From NCBI GenBank assembly GCA_030624785.1, contig JAUXJK010000178.1, forward strand, positions 1 through 5,156: a stretch of 5,156 nt of DNA, written 5' to 3'. Under the pieces are notes generated by a model. That model was not told where the DNA came from. It did no database searches and saw only the letters and a program-made list of their open reading frames with translations. The position numbers and the translations under genes were made by a program. The stretch comes from Actinomycetes bacterium. Its GTDB lineage: Bacteria > Actinomycetota > Thermoleophilia > Gaiellales > Gaiellaceae. Shown piece after piece: positions 4,913 to 5,156 of the stretch (position 1 is its first letter; each line of letters starts with the position of its first letter).

Positions 4913-5156
4913 GACGGGATCTTCTCCGACTCTTCATCGTCGTTGGAAGCCAGGCTCTCGGCATCAGCGTTGCGCTCCGCCTCGATCTCGCGTGTGAGTT
5001 CCTCAACCCGTCCGTGAGCGGCATCGAGTCGAGCTGCGCAGATGGCGTACAGCTCTTCGCCACGCTCCCAGAGCTCGAGGGTTCGATCAAGGCTTGTCTC
5101 TCCACGCTCAAGGGTGCGCACGATCTCCTCAAGCTCAGCCTGAGCCTCTTCGAACG
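4897..5156 (-). CDS. xseB: Exodeoxyribonuclease VII small subunit (5' end beyond window)
   Basis: This is the small subunit of exonuclease VII, which with XseA degrades single-stranded DNA from both ends to short oligonucleotides. The 85 visible residues begin FEEAQAELEEIVRTLERGE and continue with SLDRTLELWERGEELYAIC, then AARLDAAHGRVEEL. This is the conserved family pattern: an FEE...LEEIV..LE.GE helix followed by a second helix of the coiled-coil hairpin. Family members are about 70-90 residues, so only the start codon and a few residues should be missing beyond base 5156. The C-terminal tail after about residue 65 is acidic (SNDDEESEK) and extends past the conserved core. By common gene order xseA would be expected just outside the right edge, but this cannot be seen. 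Ferritin follows 20 bases downstream. Confidence 0.92.
   Translation of the reverse strand, partial: FEEAQAELEEIVRTLERGETSLDRTLELWERGEELYAICAARLDAAHGRVEELTREIEAERNADAESLASNDDEESEKIPSDQDS

Overview
The window looks like chromosomal DNA of a high-GC Gram-positive bacterium, most likely an actinobacterium. Signs are the GC-rich third codon positions, GTG starts on two genes, a PimA-like glycosyltransferase, and a possible leaderless promoter. A deep-branching class such as Thermoleophilia is a guess from the style of the HTH domain and the glycosyltransferase; it is not proven by this sequence. Apart from the two genes cut by the window edges, all genes look intact. No tRNA, rRNA, CRISPR array, insertion sequence or phage gene was seen.

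Left block (about 1-660, minus strand) is regulatory. A stand-alone LuxR-type HTH protein (stop at 327) is followed by the 5' end of a large MalT/LAL-type ATP-binding regulator, which starts at 217 and runs off the left edge. Between them lie a perfect 12-bp inverted repeat and a third copy of one arm. A perfect 20-bp palindrome covers one candidate start of the HTH gene. Bases 648-940 form a divergent intergenic region with an imperfect hairpin and a likely leaderless promoter facing right.

Central block (941-4343, plus strand) is probably one transcription unit. It holds a GT4 glycosyltransferase of the phosphatidylinositol-mannosyltransferase (PimA) type, then a polytopic membrane protein of the LPG-synthase-TM/flippase-like family whose ATG overlaps the upstream stop by one base, then a type I glycerate 2-kinase 35 bases further on. 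The first two suggest lipid glycosylation and membrane handling of the product. The kinase feeds 2-phosphoglycerate into central carbon metabolism and has no obvious link to them.

Right block (4340-5156, minus strand) holds the exonuclease VII small subunit xseB, truncated at the right edge, followed 20 bases later by a non-heme ferritin with a complete ferroxidase centre. The ferritin and glycerate kinase genes converge, and their TAG stop codons share the four bases CTAG. I see no dramatic new system here. The most interesting signals are the two operator-like repeats around the small HTH gene, the changed EX7E motif of the glycosyltransferase, and the paired lipid-glycosylation genes.
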